Origin: [Clostridium] aerotolerans DSM 5434
Lineage (GTDB): Bacteria > Bacillota > Clostridia > Lachnospirales > Lachnospiraceae
Direction of reading: 5' to 3'
NCBI RefSeq assembly: GCF_000687555.1
Contig: NZ_JHWJ01000002.1
Coordinates: 310,001 to 374,000, forward strand
Length of the DNA: 64,000 nucleotides
The notes under the pieces are model-generated. The model worked only from the letters and a program-made list of their open reading frames with translations. It was not told where the DNA came from and searched no databases. The position numbers and the translations under genes were made by a program. Positions within the stretch are counted from its first letter, which is position 1; every line of letters begins with the position of its first letter. Positions 28,234-36,899 of this stretch are shown here, in pieces.

Positions 28234-28624
28234 CTTTACTTTCCTTTTCCTCTGTATTCTCATTCATCATCTGAAGGATATCCCTGGAGGTCATGGAAGT
28301 ATTTAAGGTATAGCTTCCCGGATTGGCCTTATAGTTGAAAAATTTAGCCTGTATGATTAAGGAATACTCATTGGCAATCAGGCCTTTCTCCTTTAAAAGC
28401 TTTGCTACGCCTGCAATGGAGGTTCCCTTTTCCACCTTAATTTCCTTATCCTGTCCAGGCTCCGCCTCCATGGCTGACGCATAGAAAATATCATGGCCGA
28501 ACTCATAGCCCTTTGTAACTCCTTCATAAAGAAGGAGTACAATAAGGGCAAGAAGGATAAGCCTTATAGATATGGCAATGACCGCTCCCGTTACTTTATT
28601 AATTTCCTTGGTTGTTCGGCTCAT
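28220..28624 (-). CDS. Short MltG/YceG-like membrane protein
   Basis: 134 residues: cytoplasmic N-terminus, one membrane segment (IRLILLALIVLLLYEG), then a LysM-like module matching the N-terminal extracellular part of endolytic transglycosylase MltG (IKVEKGTSIAGVAKLLKEKGLI, GSYTLNTSMTSRDIL). The catalytic lytic transglycosylase domain of full-length MltG (about 350 residues) is absent, so it cannot cut glycan by itself. It overlaps the downstream methyltransferase by 14 bp. The tail is rich in Glu/Lys/Asp. Confidence 0.82.
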   Translation of the reverse strand: MSRTTKEINKVTGAVIAISIRLILLALIVLLLYEGVTKGYEFGHDIFYASAMEAEPGQDKEIKVEKGTSIAGVAKLLKEKGLIANEYSLIIQAKFFNYKANPGSYTLNTSMTSRDILQMMNENTEEKESKDDSK

Positions 28625-28673
28625 AAATTTCCATTCCTCTCTTGTTAAAGGTACGGTTATTTTCAGCTTACTG

Positions 28674-30341
28674 CTATACTTCCATAATGATTGGAAGAAT
28701 CATAGGGTTACGTTTCATTCTCTTCCAGAGGAAGTCACTTAAGCTGTCCCTGATAATGTTCTTGATTTTACCCCAGTCATTGATTTTACGGTCCAGGCAA
28801 TCCTGAACGGCATCGCTTACAATTCTTCTTGCTTCTTCCATCAGGTCCTCGGATTCTCTTACATATACGAAACCACGGGATACGATGTCCGGTCCTGCCA
28901 GTAACTGGTTTGAGAATTTCTCCAGAGTAAGAACCACAACGATGATACCATTCTGAGCCAAGTTCTGTCTGTCTCTTAATACAATATTTCCAACGTCACC
29001 GACTCCAAGACCGTCTACTAAGATAGCCCCGGACTGTACGTGATCTACGATTTTACAGGATTCCTGACCTACTTCTACTACATCGCCAGAAGACATGATG
29101 ATAATGTTTTCTTTTGGCATTCCCATTGCCTGAACCAGACTCTTCTGGGCCATGAGGTGACGGTATTCACCATGAACCGGAATGGAATATTTCGGGCGAA
29201 CGAGAGCATACATCAGCTTAATTTCTTCCTGACAAGCATGACCGGATACATGAGTATCTTCGCAGATTACTTCAGCACCCTTCATGGACAGCTCATTGAC
29301 AACCTTTGAAACTGCCTTTTCATTGCCTGGAATCGGGTTGGAGCTTAAGATAATAACATCGTTTGGCTTAATAGAAACCTTCTTATGGGTGCTGCTTGCC
29401 ATACGGGAAAGAGCTGCCATGGATTCTCCCTGGCTTCCTGTGGTAATTAACACGGTCTGCTCATCAGGATAATTCTTTAACTGATCGATATCAATTAAGG
29501 TTCCTTCCGGAATGCTGATATAGCCAAGCTCACTTGCAGTGCCGATTACATTGACCATGCTTCGTCCCTCGACAACTACCTTTCGTCCGTATTTGGCAGC
29601 AGAGTTGATGACCTGTTGCACACGGTCTACGTTAGATGCAAAGGTAGCTACGATGATTCTGTTATTCTTATGATCTGCAAATATATTATCAAAGGCTTTG
29701 CCTACGGTCTTCTCAGATGGTGTAAATCCAGGTCTTATTGCATTGGTACTGTCACATAAAAGTGCAAGCACTCCTTTTTTGCCAAGCTCTGCAAAACGCT
29801 CCAGATCTGCAATCTCTCCAAATACAGGAGTATAGTCAATCTTAAAGTCACCTGTGTGAATAATGACGCCTGCCGGTGAGAAGATAGCAAGAGCAGAAGC
29901 ATCGGCGATGCTGTGGTTCGTTTTAATAAATTCGATACGGAAGCAGCCAAGGTTAATGGACTGTCCGTGCTTGATTACTTTTCTCTTTGTATTCTTTAAA
30001 AGATTATGTTCTTTTAATTTGTTGTCAATGAGGCCGATGGTAAGCTTTGTTCCGTAAACCGGCACATTGATCTCTTTTAAAATATAAGGGAGGGCACCAA
30101 TATGGTCCTCATGACCATGGGTGATGACAAAGCCCTTCACCTTATCAATATTTTGTTTCAAATAAGAAACATCTGGAATAACCAGGTCGATTCCCAACAT
30201 GTCATCGGTAGGGAATGCCAGACCGCAGTCTACCACTATGATGCTGTCTTCGAATTCGAACGCAGTAATATTCATACCGATCTGTTCCAATCCGCCTAAG
30301 GGAATAATTTTAACTTTCGCATTGCTGTCTTGTTTTTTCAA
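28674..30341 (-). CDS. rnj: Ribonuclease J
   Basis: 555 residues, full RNase J length. Metallo-beta-lactamase core: MPLGGLEQIGMNI-like start, metal motif THGHEDHIGALPY, IHTGDFKID, LLCDSTNA; then beta-CASP (ATFASNVDRVQQVI, LSSNPIPGNEKAV, HVSGHACQEE) and a C-terminal domain. It carries out 5'-3' exonuclease and endonuclease work on mRNA and rRNA. The gene is preceded by a decayed fur gene in the place where many clostridia have an intact one. Confidence 0.96.
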   Translation of the reverse strand: MKKQDSNAKVKIIPLGGLEQIGMNITAFEFEDSIIVVDCGLAFPTDDMLGIDLVIPDVSYLKQNIDKVKGFVITHGHEDHIGALPYILKEINVPVYGTKLTIGLIDNKLKEHNLLKNTKRKVIKHGQSINLGCFRIEFIKTNHSIADASALAIFSPAGVIIHTGDFKIDYTPVFGEIADLERFAELGKKGVLALLCDSTNAIRPGFTPSEKTVGKAFDNIFADHKNNRIIVATFASNVDRVQQVINSAAKYGRKVVVEGRSMVNVIGTASELGYISIPEGTLIDIDQLKNYPDEQTVLITTGSQGESMAALSRMASSTHKKVSIKPNDVIILSSNPIPGNEKAVSKVVNELSMKGAEVICEDTHVSGHACQEEIKLMYALVRPKYSIPVHGEYRHLMAQKSLVQAMGMPKENIIIMSSGDVVEVGQESCKIVDHVQSGAILVDGLGVGDVGNIVLRDRQNLAQNGIIVVVLTLEKFSNQLLAGPDIVSRGFVYVRESEDLMEEARRIVSDAVQDCLDRKINDWGKIKNIIRDSLSDFLWKRMKRNPMILPIIMEV

Positions 30342-30359
30342 TCTTTTACCTCCATTTTA

Positions 30360-30782
30360 TCATTTTCCGTTCTGTTCTTTTTTCACTTTTCCCTGCATTC
30401 CCTGAAATACTAACAGAGCCTTACTTCCTGATGAGCCATAAATCCCGGGCATTTCAAAAAGAGTCTGCTTCTGTGTATTTGGTATGCTTTTTAAGAAAAT
30501 ACGTTTCCGCACCGGTTTCATATCTTTAAATGATGATTCAGGACTCACGACCAAAGCCCCCAGCTTTCAGCGGGAACCCTAATCGTTATAGCTTTCCTTG
30601 TCAATGATTGCTTCATCCACCTGCTCCTGCAACGTCAAAAAGGTCGTGACCAGCCCTGTCTCCGGACACTTCTGTCTGGCCTGATCACAGATCACCTCTG
30701 CCGCCAGTTGTTATCCGGGGTGCTAATCAAGAGCTTTCGTACCAGCATACGCTTCGTACAAAGCCGATCCAATGCTCACCAT
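30360..30782 (-). pseudogene. Decayed Fur-family regulator gene
   Basis: The ATG at 30782 overlaps the DUF1292 stop (TAATG). From it one frame reads a Fur-like N-terminus: HPG-stop-QLAAEVICDQARQKCPETGL, then VTTFLTLQEQVDEAIIDKES, as in Fur winged helices. In-frame stops occur at 30723 (TAG), 30711 (TAA), 30579 (TAG) and 30567 (TGA). A second frame then gives NHHLKI-stop-NRCGNVFS, the HHxxxCxxCG metal region with the first Cys changed to TGA, and HQEVRLC-stop-YFRECREK, the C-terminal CxxC with Cys changed to Phe. Total length of about 141 codons equals a Fur. DUF1292-fur-rnj is the usual clostridial order. The gene is dead. Confidence 0.8.
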
Positions 30783-31063
30783 TATTTTTCGATATCTACA
30801 TCCGCTCCGTCAAGCAGTTCGGAAAATATTTTAAATAAATAATCTATCTCGTTATCATCCTCTACAAACTCATACAAAGCCTCGGATTCATCCTGCTTTG
30901 ATAAATCTTTTAAGATGTAACATTCACCTTCTTCATCCTCATCTGCTGCATCGGTAACTAACAGATAATTCATGCTATTGATTCTGGTCTCTTCCAGAAC
31001 GTAAAAATCCACACGATCCCCTTCCTCAGTGGTCAGGGTAATTTTCTTTTCTTCGTTGTTCAT
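30782..31063 (-). CDS. DUF1292 domain-containing protein (YrzB-like)
   Basis: 93 residues, very acidic (about one third Asp/Glu). The core [31 protein letters not shown], with [14 protein letters not shown] after it, is the DUF1292 fold. Function unknown. It overlaps ruvX by 4 bp (ATGA), in the conserved ireB-ruvX-DUF1292 group found across Firmicutes. Confidence 0.92.
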   Translation of the reverse strand: MNNEEKKITLTTEEGDRVDFYVLEETRINSMNYLLVTDAADEDEEGECYILKDLSKQDESEALYEFVEDDNEIDYLFKIFSELLDGADVDIEK

Positions 31064-31494
31064 TCTTTATCTCCTGTTGTTAAGCTATCCAGATAACCTT
31101 GCAAAATCAGTCCTGCTGCCACCTTGTCGATAACAGCCTTTCTATTCTCCCGTCTTACGCCGCTTTCCATTAAGATGCGCTCCGATGCCAGGGTAGTCAT
31201 TCTTTCATCCCACAGGATGACAGGAAGCCCGGTCCGTCTTTTTAACATTTCCATAAATTCTTCTGTTTTTAAAGCACGGTCACCGATTGTATTGTTCATA
31301 TTCTTAGGATAACCCAAAACTATGGTTTCAATCTCAAATTCCCGAATCAGTTCCTCGATCCGGGCACAGGTTTTTCGTAATTTGTTTTCGTCTTCTCTGG
31401 TAATTGTCTCCACGCCCTGGGCAGTTATACCCAGCAGGTCAGAAACTGCAACTCCTACAGTTTTAGAACCAAAATCCAGTCCCATGATTCTCAT
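31060..31494 (-). CDS. ruvX: RuvX/YqgF Holliday-junction-resolvase-like nuclease
   Basis: 144 residues with an RNase H fold: [19 protein letters not shown] carrying the first Asp, [28 protein letters not shown] and [13 protein letters not shown] with the final catalytic Asp. YqgF proteins process pre-16S rRNA in E. coli and resemble RuvC. GGAGAA precedes the ATG. It lies between ireB and DUF1292. Confidence 0.94.
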   Translation of the reverse strand: MRIMGLDFGSKTVGVAVSDLLGITAQGVETITREDENKLRKTCARIEELIREFEIETIVLGYPKNMNNTIGDRALKTEEFMEMLKRRTGLPVILWDERMTTLASERILMESGVRRENRKAVIDKVAAGLILQGYLDSLTTGDKE

Positions 31495-31621
31495 ATTTTA
31501 TTCTCCACGTCAAATTTATGCAACAAAACAAAGCTGGTCCGCAGCCAACTGTATAAAAACAAACTGCCAGACTCCGCCCATTCACTTCATCTGACAGCTA
31601 GACTTAAGATTATCCACGTCG

Positions 31622-31882
31622 TTACTTTAACATCGTATCAATATATACCCGCATCAATTCTTCCAGAATCTCATCACGTTCTACTTTCATGATCAGACTT
31701 CTGGCGTTCTTATGGCTGGTAATATAAGTAGGATCTCCTGACATAATATAGCCCACGATCTGGTTGACCGGATTATAGCCCTTCTCTGTGAGGGCAATAT
31801 AAACTTGTTCCAGTACCTGGCTTACGTCCATTTTATTTTCCTGCACTGCTTTGAAAAATTGTGTGTTATGAATATCGCCCAT
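31622..31882 (-). CDS. ireB: IreB family regulatory phosphoprotein
   Basis: 86 residues matching the DUF965/IreB family: VSQVLEQVYIALTEKGYNPV, QIVGYIMSGDPTYITSHKNA and the C-terminal MRVYIDTML. In Enterococcus, IreB is phosphorylated by the Ser/Thr kinase IreK and affects cephalosporin tolerance. A GTG nine bases upstream is possible, but the ATG at 31882 has better spacing to AAAGGA. It is in the conserved block with ruvX and DUF1292. The usual alaS neighbour is replaced here by mtaB. Confidence 0.93.
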   Translation of the reverse strand: MGDIHNTQFFKAVQENKMDVSQVLEQVYIALTEKGYNPVNQIVGYIMSGDPTYITSHKNARSLIMKVERDEILEELMRVYIDTMLK

Positions 31883-31949
31883 GTTTCTCACGTCCTTTAA
31901 CTGTTCTCCTTTATTCTAAACCATAATCATAATTTCGGCAAGACTTAAA

Positions 31950-33281
31950 TTAATTTTGTCCGTTAAGGTTTAATAATAACACCTCATCATTGATCATTTC
32001 CGTAAGGGTTCCGGTAAGCAACACTCCCTTTAAGCCCTCTTCATAAGGCACTGCCGCCTTCACATATTCTCTGGTGTGACCGATCATATATCTTGTCCCA
32101 TTCCATTCAAAGGCTTCTTCCATAAGAACCTCTGCAGAGCTGCCAAGATAGGACATGCGGTAGTCATGAGACATCTTCCCTTCCAGGGTTAATAGCTCAT
32201 TGCTCCTTACTGATTTCACTTGTTCCGGTACCTGATCCGGCATATCGGCTGCCCTGGTGCCGTTTCTCTTTGAAAATTTAAATACATGCATTTCATAAAA
32301 ACGTACTTTTTCCAAATATTCCCTTGTAATGGAAAACTCTTCTTCCGTCTCTCCCGGAAAGCCTACGATCACATCGGTGGTAATCGCCGGATTTGGAAAT
32401 GCCTCTCTTAAAATATCACAGCAGTGATAAAATTCTTCCGCAGAATAATGACGGTTCATCCGCTTTAAGGTAGCATCACAGCCACTTTGTAAGGATAGAT
32501 GGAAATGAGGACAGATTTTGGAAAGCTTTGATAATTCCTTTGCAAATTCCTCTGTGACAATTCTTGGCTCCAGGGAACCTAAGCGGATTCTCTTAAGCCC
32601 TTCCACCTCATGAATCTTTATAATCAGATCTAAAAGAGTGATTCTCTCTTCTGCAGGAAAGTCTTTCCCATAAGAGCTTAAATGGATTCCAGTCAGCACC
32701 ACCTCTTTAAAACCCGTAGCGGTCAGACGCTTTATTTCTTCCACGACCTCTTCTGGCTTACGGCTTCGGACCTGTCCTCTTGTATAAGGGATAATGCAGT
32801 AGCTGCAAAACTGATTGCATCCATCCTGTATCTTAATAAAGGCTCTCGTATGATCTGCGATTTTATCGATGGACAGACTTTCGTATTCTCTTGTCCCACG
32901 GATATCGATTACGGTCTCCTCTAATGCCTCTTCCCGGTCTGAAAAATAATCATCGAGAATGGACACCAGCTCCGTCTTTTTATTATTACCGATAATTAAA
33001 TCCACGGCTACGTCTTTTTTCAGTTCTTCTCCTGCTGCCTGGACATAGCATCCGGCTGCAACGACAACGGAATCCGGGTTCATATTCTTGGCCCGGTGAA
33101 GCATCTGCCTTGATTTTTTGTCTGCAATGTTTGTGACAGAGCATGTATTTATAATATAAACATCAGCCTCTTCTGTAAAGGGAACAATCTCATATCCAGC
33201 ATTCTCCAGAAGCTGCTGCATGGCCTCTGTTTCGTATGAATTAACCTTACAGCCAAGGTTATGCAGGGCTGCCTTTCTCAT
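31950..33281 (-). CDS. mtaB: tRNA t6A37 methylthiotransferase MtaB
   Basis: 443 residues. UPF0004 N-terminal domain with three Cys for one Fe-S cluster (HNLGCKVNSYE, INTCSVTN, AAGCYVQ), radical SAM motif CNQFCSYCIIPYTRG, and a C-terminal TRAM domain. It converts t6A to ms2t6A at position 37 of tRNA using SAM and sulfur. Length and motifs are normal. It heads the ireB-ruvX run and is divergent from the HPr-like gene. Confidence 0.95.
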   Translation of the reverse strand: MRKAALHNLGCKVNSYETEAMQQLLENAGYEIVPFTEEADVYIINTCSVTNIADKKSRQMLHRAKNMNPDSVVVAAGCYVQAAGEELKKDVAVDLIIGNNKKTELVSILDDYFSDREEALEETVIDIRGTREYESLSIDKIADHTRAFIKIQDGCNQFCSYCIIPYTRGQVRSRKPEEVVEEIKRLTATGFKEVVLTGIHLSSYGKDFPAEERITLLDLIIKIHEVEGLKRIRLGSLEPRIVTEEFAKELSKLSKICPHFHLSLQSGCDATLKRMNRHYSAEEFYHCCDILREAFPNPAITTDVIVGFPGETEEEFSITREYLEKVRFYEMHVFKFSKRNGTRAADMPDQVPEQVKSVRSNELLTLEGKMSHDYRMSYLGSSAEVLMEEAFEWNGTRYMIGHTREYVKAAVPYEEGLKGVLLTGTLTEMINDEVLLLNLNGQN

Positions 33282-33428
33282 TTTATTTTCTCCTATCTAA
33301 ATTATCCGTTTATAACGATTTTTTTCATCTAATATTACCATTGACAATTACATTATATGCCAGTAGTATGTAAGGGAAAAGGGGACGATCCCCAATATTA
33401 ATAAAGAGCCGCTAAAGGAGGTTTTCCC

Positions 33429-33662
33429 ATGAAAACAGTTCGTATATCATTAAACTCTATCGACAAAGTAAAATCTTTCGTAAATGATTTAACAAAATTT
33501 GACACAGACTTCGATCTTGTATCTGGCAGATACGTTATCGACGCAAAATCCATTATGGGTATTTTCAGCCTGGATTTATCCAAACCAATTGATTTAAACA
33601 TCCATTCCGAAAGCGATGTCGAGGAAATCCTGAGCATTTTAGCTCCATACATCGTAGAATAA
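33429..33662 (+). CDS. HPr-like protein without the phospho-histidine
   Basis: 77 residues with an HPr-type fold. The Ser46 region is clear (DAKSIMGIFSLDLSKPIDLNI), as is the helix after the missing active site (VKSFVNDLTKFDTDFDLV). The segment that should read GIHARPA is replaced by NSIDKVK, so there is no His15 to accept phosphate. It cannot work as a PTS carrier; it may be a regulatory or structural relative. Strong SD AAAGGAGG. Single gene with its own terminator, the only plus-strand gene between 3 kb and 44 kb. Confidence 0.85.
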   Translation: MKTVRISLNSIDKVKSFVNDLTKFDTDFDLVSGRYVIDAKSIMGIFSLDLSKPIDLNIHSESDVEEILSILAPYIVE

Positions 33663-33681
33663 GAAAAATCAGTTTTAAAAT

Positions 33682-33716
33682 GGGGCCCGGCCTTTGATGC
33701 CGGTCCCCTTTTTTAT
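33682..33716 (+). terminator. Terminator of the HPr-like gene
   Basis: GGGGCCCGGC (33682-33691) pairs with GCCGGTCCCC (33699-33708) with one mismatch, followed by eight T/A-rich bases starting TTTTTT. It also faces the end of thiI. Confidence 0.85.
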
Positions 33717-33720
33717 TTCT

Positions 33721-34899
33721 CTAACACCAAACTTTTTCTACGGTATTAATTGCCGTTTCTAACAGCTCATCAATCTTTTCTGACAGATTTTCCTCAGAAC
33801 GTTCAATCAGCTTTAAAACTGGCTTTGTGACCGGATGCTTTGCCACAAAGATGGTACAGCAGTCTTCAAAAGGAAGAACGGAGGTTTCATAGGTTCCGAT
33901 TTTTTCTGATAAATGAACAATTTCCTGTTTATCAAAGCCGATGACCGGACGGAATACCGGAATGGTCGCTGATGCATCGGTTGCTGCAAGGGACTGCATG
34001 GTCTGAGATGCCACCTGTCCGATGCTCTCTCCTGTAATCAGTGCCTGAGCACCGCTTTCTGCTGCCAGACGTTCTGCAATCCGCATCATGTATCGTCTCA
34101 TGATGATAGTAAGCTCCTCGTGAGGACATTTTTCGTAGATGTAGAGCTGAATATCCGTAAAGTTTACGATATGAAGGCGGATAGCGCCGGAATATCTGGA
34201 AACAAGCTTTGCAAGATCCACGACCTTCTGCTTTGCGCGGTCACTGGTGTATGGCGGTGCATGGAAATACACAGCATCGATTCTAACGCCTCTCTTAGCA
34301 ATCATGTAGCCTGCTACCGGGCTGTCAATGCCGCCGGAAAGGAGAAGCATAGCCTTCCCATTGGTTCCAACCGGCATACCGCCTGGACCTGGAATGATAT
34401 GGGAATATATATTAATTTTATTTCTTACTTCCACATGAAGCATAACTTCCGGTTTATGGACATCAACCTTAGTCTCTGGAAATGTATGTAAAATCACTTC
34501 TCCAAGATCCCGGTTGATCTGTTCGGAATTGACCGGATACTTTTTATTTCCTCTTCTTGTGTTGACTTTAAAGGTAAAGCTTTTCTCCTCGTAAAACTCA
34601 TCAACATAGGATAAAACCTGCTTTTTTAAATCCTCATAGCCTAAATCCTCTACCTGAACCATAGGGCAGATCGCTGCGATACCAAAAATACACTTTAACG
34701 CCTCTACTACTTCGTCAAAATCATAGTCGGATTGTGCTGTGGCATAAATTCTGCCGGATTCTTTAGCAACTTCGAAATCTCCGTCCACTCTCTTTAAGGA
34801 ATGGCGGATGTTGGTCACCAGGGCATCTTCAAAAACATAACGGTTTTTTCCCTTTACTCCAATTTCTGCATATTTTATTAAAAATGATTTGTATTGCAT
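33721..34899 (-). CDS. thiI: tRNA 4-thiouridine synthetase ThiI
   Basis: 392 residues: ferredoxin-like and THUMP domains at the N-terminus, then a PP-loop ATPase domain (MLLLSGGIDSPVAGYMIAKRG). The C-terminus stops after EDCCTIFVAKHPVTKP, so no rhodanese domain is fused, the usual state in Firmicutes. It adenylates U8 of tRNA and receives sulfur from the cysteine desulfurase encoded 40 bp upstream. Confidence 0.95.
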   Translation of the reverse strand: MQYKSFLIKYAEIGVKGKNRYVFEDALVTNIRHSLKRVDGDFEVAKESGRIYATAQSDYDFDEVVEALKCIFGIAAICPMVQVEDLGYEDLKKQVLSYVDEFYEEKSFTFKVNTRRGNKKYPVNSEQINRDLGEVILHTFPETKVDVHKPEVMLHVEVRNKINIYSHIIPGPGGMPVGTNGKAMLLLSGGIDSPVAGYMIAKRGVRIDAVYFHAPPYTSDRAKQKVVDLAKLVSRYSGAIRLHIVNFTDIQLYIYEKCPHEELTIIMRRYMMRIAERLAAESGAQALITGESIGQVASQTMQSLAATDASATIPVFRPVIGFDKQEIVHLSEKIGTYETSVLPFEDCCTIFVAKHPVTKPVLKLIERSEENLSEKIDELLETAINTVEKVWC

Positions 34900-34938
34900 C
34901 TGTTGTCCTTTCTGTTAAAACTCCCTAATGACAAAACG

Positions 34939-36093
34939 TTACCCTCTCTGGTAACGTCTGAGGATTGGAAGCAGTTCCTTTAGTGTATCGATACAGGTAT
35001 CAACCTCTTCCTTTGTGCTAAAAACTCCAAAGCTGAATCGAAGGGTGGAATCAAGAAGCTCTTTTTTCACGCCGATTCCCACCAGAGTTCCGCTGACTCC
35101 CGGATGATTGGATGAGCAGGCAGATCCTGAGGAAACATAGATTCCCTTATCCTCCAGTGCATGAAGGAGAACTTCGCTTCGTACCCCAAGGAAGCTGGCA
35201 CTGACGATCTGAGGGGATGATAAGTTGCCTTTTAAGCTATTAACAGTAACTCCATCCATTTCCTGAAGCCGTTCTATCATATAATCCTTTAATTCGGTCA
35301 TGGCGTCCATCTTTTTATCATGGTCCGTATACATGAATTTGGCTGCCACACCAAAACCGGCAATCCCAGGAACATTCTCTGTTCCTGCCCGTAACCCCTT
35401 TTGCTGTCCGCCTCCATAAATCAATGGACGGATTTTGACTCTTGGGTCAATGTATAAAAAACCAATTCCTTTTGGTCCGTGAATCTTATGGGAACTGACT
35501 GAAAGTAAATCAATTCCCTGCCGTTTCGGCCGGATAACAAACTTTCCATATGCCTGTATGGCATCCACATGAAAAAGAATGGCTGGATTCTTCTTTTTAA
35601 TTACCTTGGATATGGCTTCCACAGGTGCTACCGCGCCAATTTCATTGTTCACGTACATGGCAGAAACCAATATGGTCTCCGGACGGATGGCCTGTTCCAG
35701 CTCCTCTAAGGAGATAGTTCCATTGCCATCGACGGAAAGATAAGTAACGATAAATCCCTGTTCCTCTAAATATGCCAGCGGATTGTATACCGAAGGGTGT
35801 TCAATCCCTGTGCTTATAATATGGTTACCTGCCCGCTTATTAGCCATGGCAGTCCCGATGAGAGCCATATTGTTGGACTCTGAGCCGCCTGAGGTAAATA
35901 AGATATCCTTTGGGGCAACCTTTAAGGTGTCGGCTATGATTTCAGCCGCCTCTTTTACATACTGCTCTGCAATCATCCCTTTTCTATGCTTTGCAGAGGG
36001 GTTTCCGTAATCCTCTGTCATAACCTTAAGTACGATGTCTTTTACCGGCTCCAGCACTTTGGTTGACGCCGCATTATCAAAATAAACTTCCAT
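34939..36093 (-). CDS. Cysteine desulfurase (NifS/IscS-like)
   Basis: 384 residues, class V PLP aminotransferase fold. It starts VYFDNAASTKVLEPV, has FTSGGSESNNMAL, the PLP lysine in SSHKIHGPKGIGFLY and the active-site Cys in SSGSACSSNHPG. It provides persulfide sulfur, most likely to the adjacent ThiI for tRNA thiolation (group inferred from context). Confidence 0.95.
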   Translation of the reverse strand: MEVYFDNAASTKVLEPVKDIVLKVMTEDYGNPSAKHRKGMIAEQYVKEAAEIIADTLKVAPKDILFTSGGSESNNMALIGTAMANKRAGNHIISTGIEHPSVYNPLAYLEEQGFIVTYLSVDGNGTISLEELEQAIRPETILVSAMYVNNEIGAVAPVEAISKVIKKKNPAILFHVDAIQAYGKFVIRPKRQGIDLLSVSSHKIHGPKGIGFLYIDPRVKIRPLIYGGGQQKGLRAGTENVPGIAGFGVAAKFMYTDHDKKMDAMTELKDYMIERLQEMDGVTVNSLKGNLSSPQIVSASFLGVRSEVLLHALEDKGIYVSSGSACSSNHPGVSGTLVGIGVKKELLDSTLRFSFGVFSTKEEVDTCIDTLKELLPILRRYQRG

Positions 36094-36148
36094 GTGTGTT
36101 TCTCCTATTCCTCTAAAAGCGGGATCCCCCGGGATGAGGAAGCTTTTT

Positions 36149-36886
36149 CTATGGTTCCAGTAAATAGGACAAGACCGATAAGACTGAAAGTCCTGCCGTT
36201 TCGGTTCTTAAAATTCGTTTCCCCAGGGTAACTGTCCTGGCCCCAAAGCTTTCAGAAAGTTCTATTTCCGAATCCTCAAAGCCGCCTTCCGGCCCTATAA
36301 AAATCCCTACGTTCATGCCAGGCTTTACCTGAGAAAGAATCTCCCTGGTCCGTTCCATGCCCTTGGCATTTTCAAAAGGAATCACGGTCAAATCAAACTC
36401 TTTGGAAAAGACAAGTGCCTCTTTTAAACTCATAACGCCTGCCACTTCCGGAACAATGAGCCGTTTGGACTGTTTGGCAGCGCTTTCTGAGACTGCGTTC
36501 CAGCGACGGAGCTTTGATTCTTCCTTTTTCTTATCCAGCTTGACTACCGTACGTTTTGTTTCTACCGGCACGATCTCACAGGCACCAAGCTCCACCGCCT
36601 TTTGTATGATCAATTCCATCTTATCACCTTTTGGCAGTCCCTGAAATAGGGTAATCCTGGCTGGAAGCTCACGCCCTCCCTCTTCCACAGACAATATCCT
36701 GGCGGTGACTTCCTGGGCTGTCACTGATGTGACCTCACATAAGTAGTCTTTATCCACTCCATTGCTTATGAGCACTTCTTCTCCTGCACCCATGCGCAGA
36801 ACATTCTTTATATGGTTCACGTCAGGGCCAATGATCCTGATGTGATCGTCTTCTACCTGATCCTGGTTGATAAAAAAGTGATACAT
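36149..36886 (-). CDS. rsmE: 16S rRNA m3U1498 methyltransferase RsmE
   Basis: 245 residues of the SPOUT family: N-terminal PUA-like part (HIRIIGPDVNHIKNVLRM) and a C-terminal knotted SAM domain with VGIFIGPEGGFEDSEIEL and the final VTLGKRILRTETAGLSVLSVL. It methylates U1498 in the decoding region. It follows prmA by 13 bp, the normal dnaJ-prmA-rsmE neighbourhood. Confidence 0.95.
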   Translation of the reverse strand: MYHFFINQDQVEDDHIRIIGPDVNHIKNVLRMGAGEEVLISNGVDKDYLCEVTSVTAQEVTARILSVEEGGRELPARITLFQGLPKGDKMELIIQKAVELGACEIVPVETKRTVVKLDKKKEESKLRRWNAVSESAAKQSKRLIVPEVAGVMSLKEALVFSKEFDLTVIPFENAKGMERTREILSQVKPGMNVGIFIGPEGGFEDSEIELSESFGARTVTLGKRILRTETAGLSVLSVLSYLLEP

Positions 36887-36899
36887 TCTATCCCTCTTT

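Noticed and set aside
30360-30554. A separate 64-codon gene between rnj and DUF1292
   Set aside because: It is the tail of the decayed fur gene read in the wrong frame; the Fur C-terminal motifs are in another frame of the same strand.
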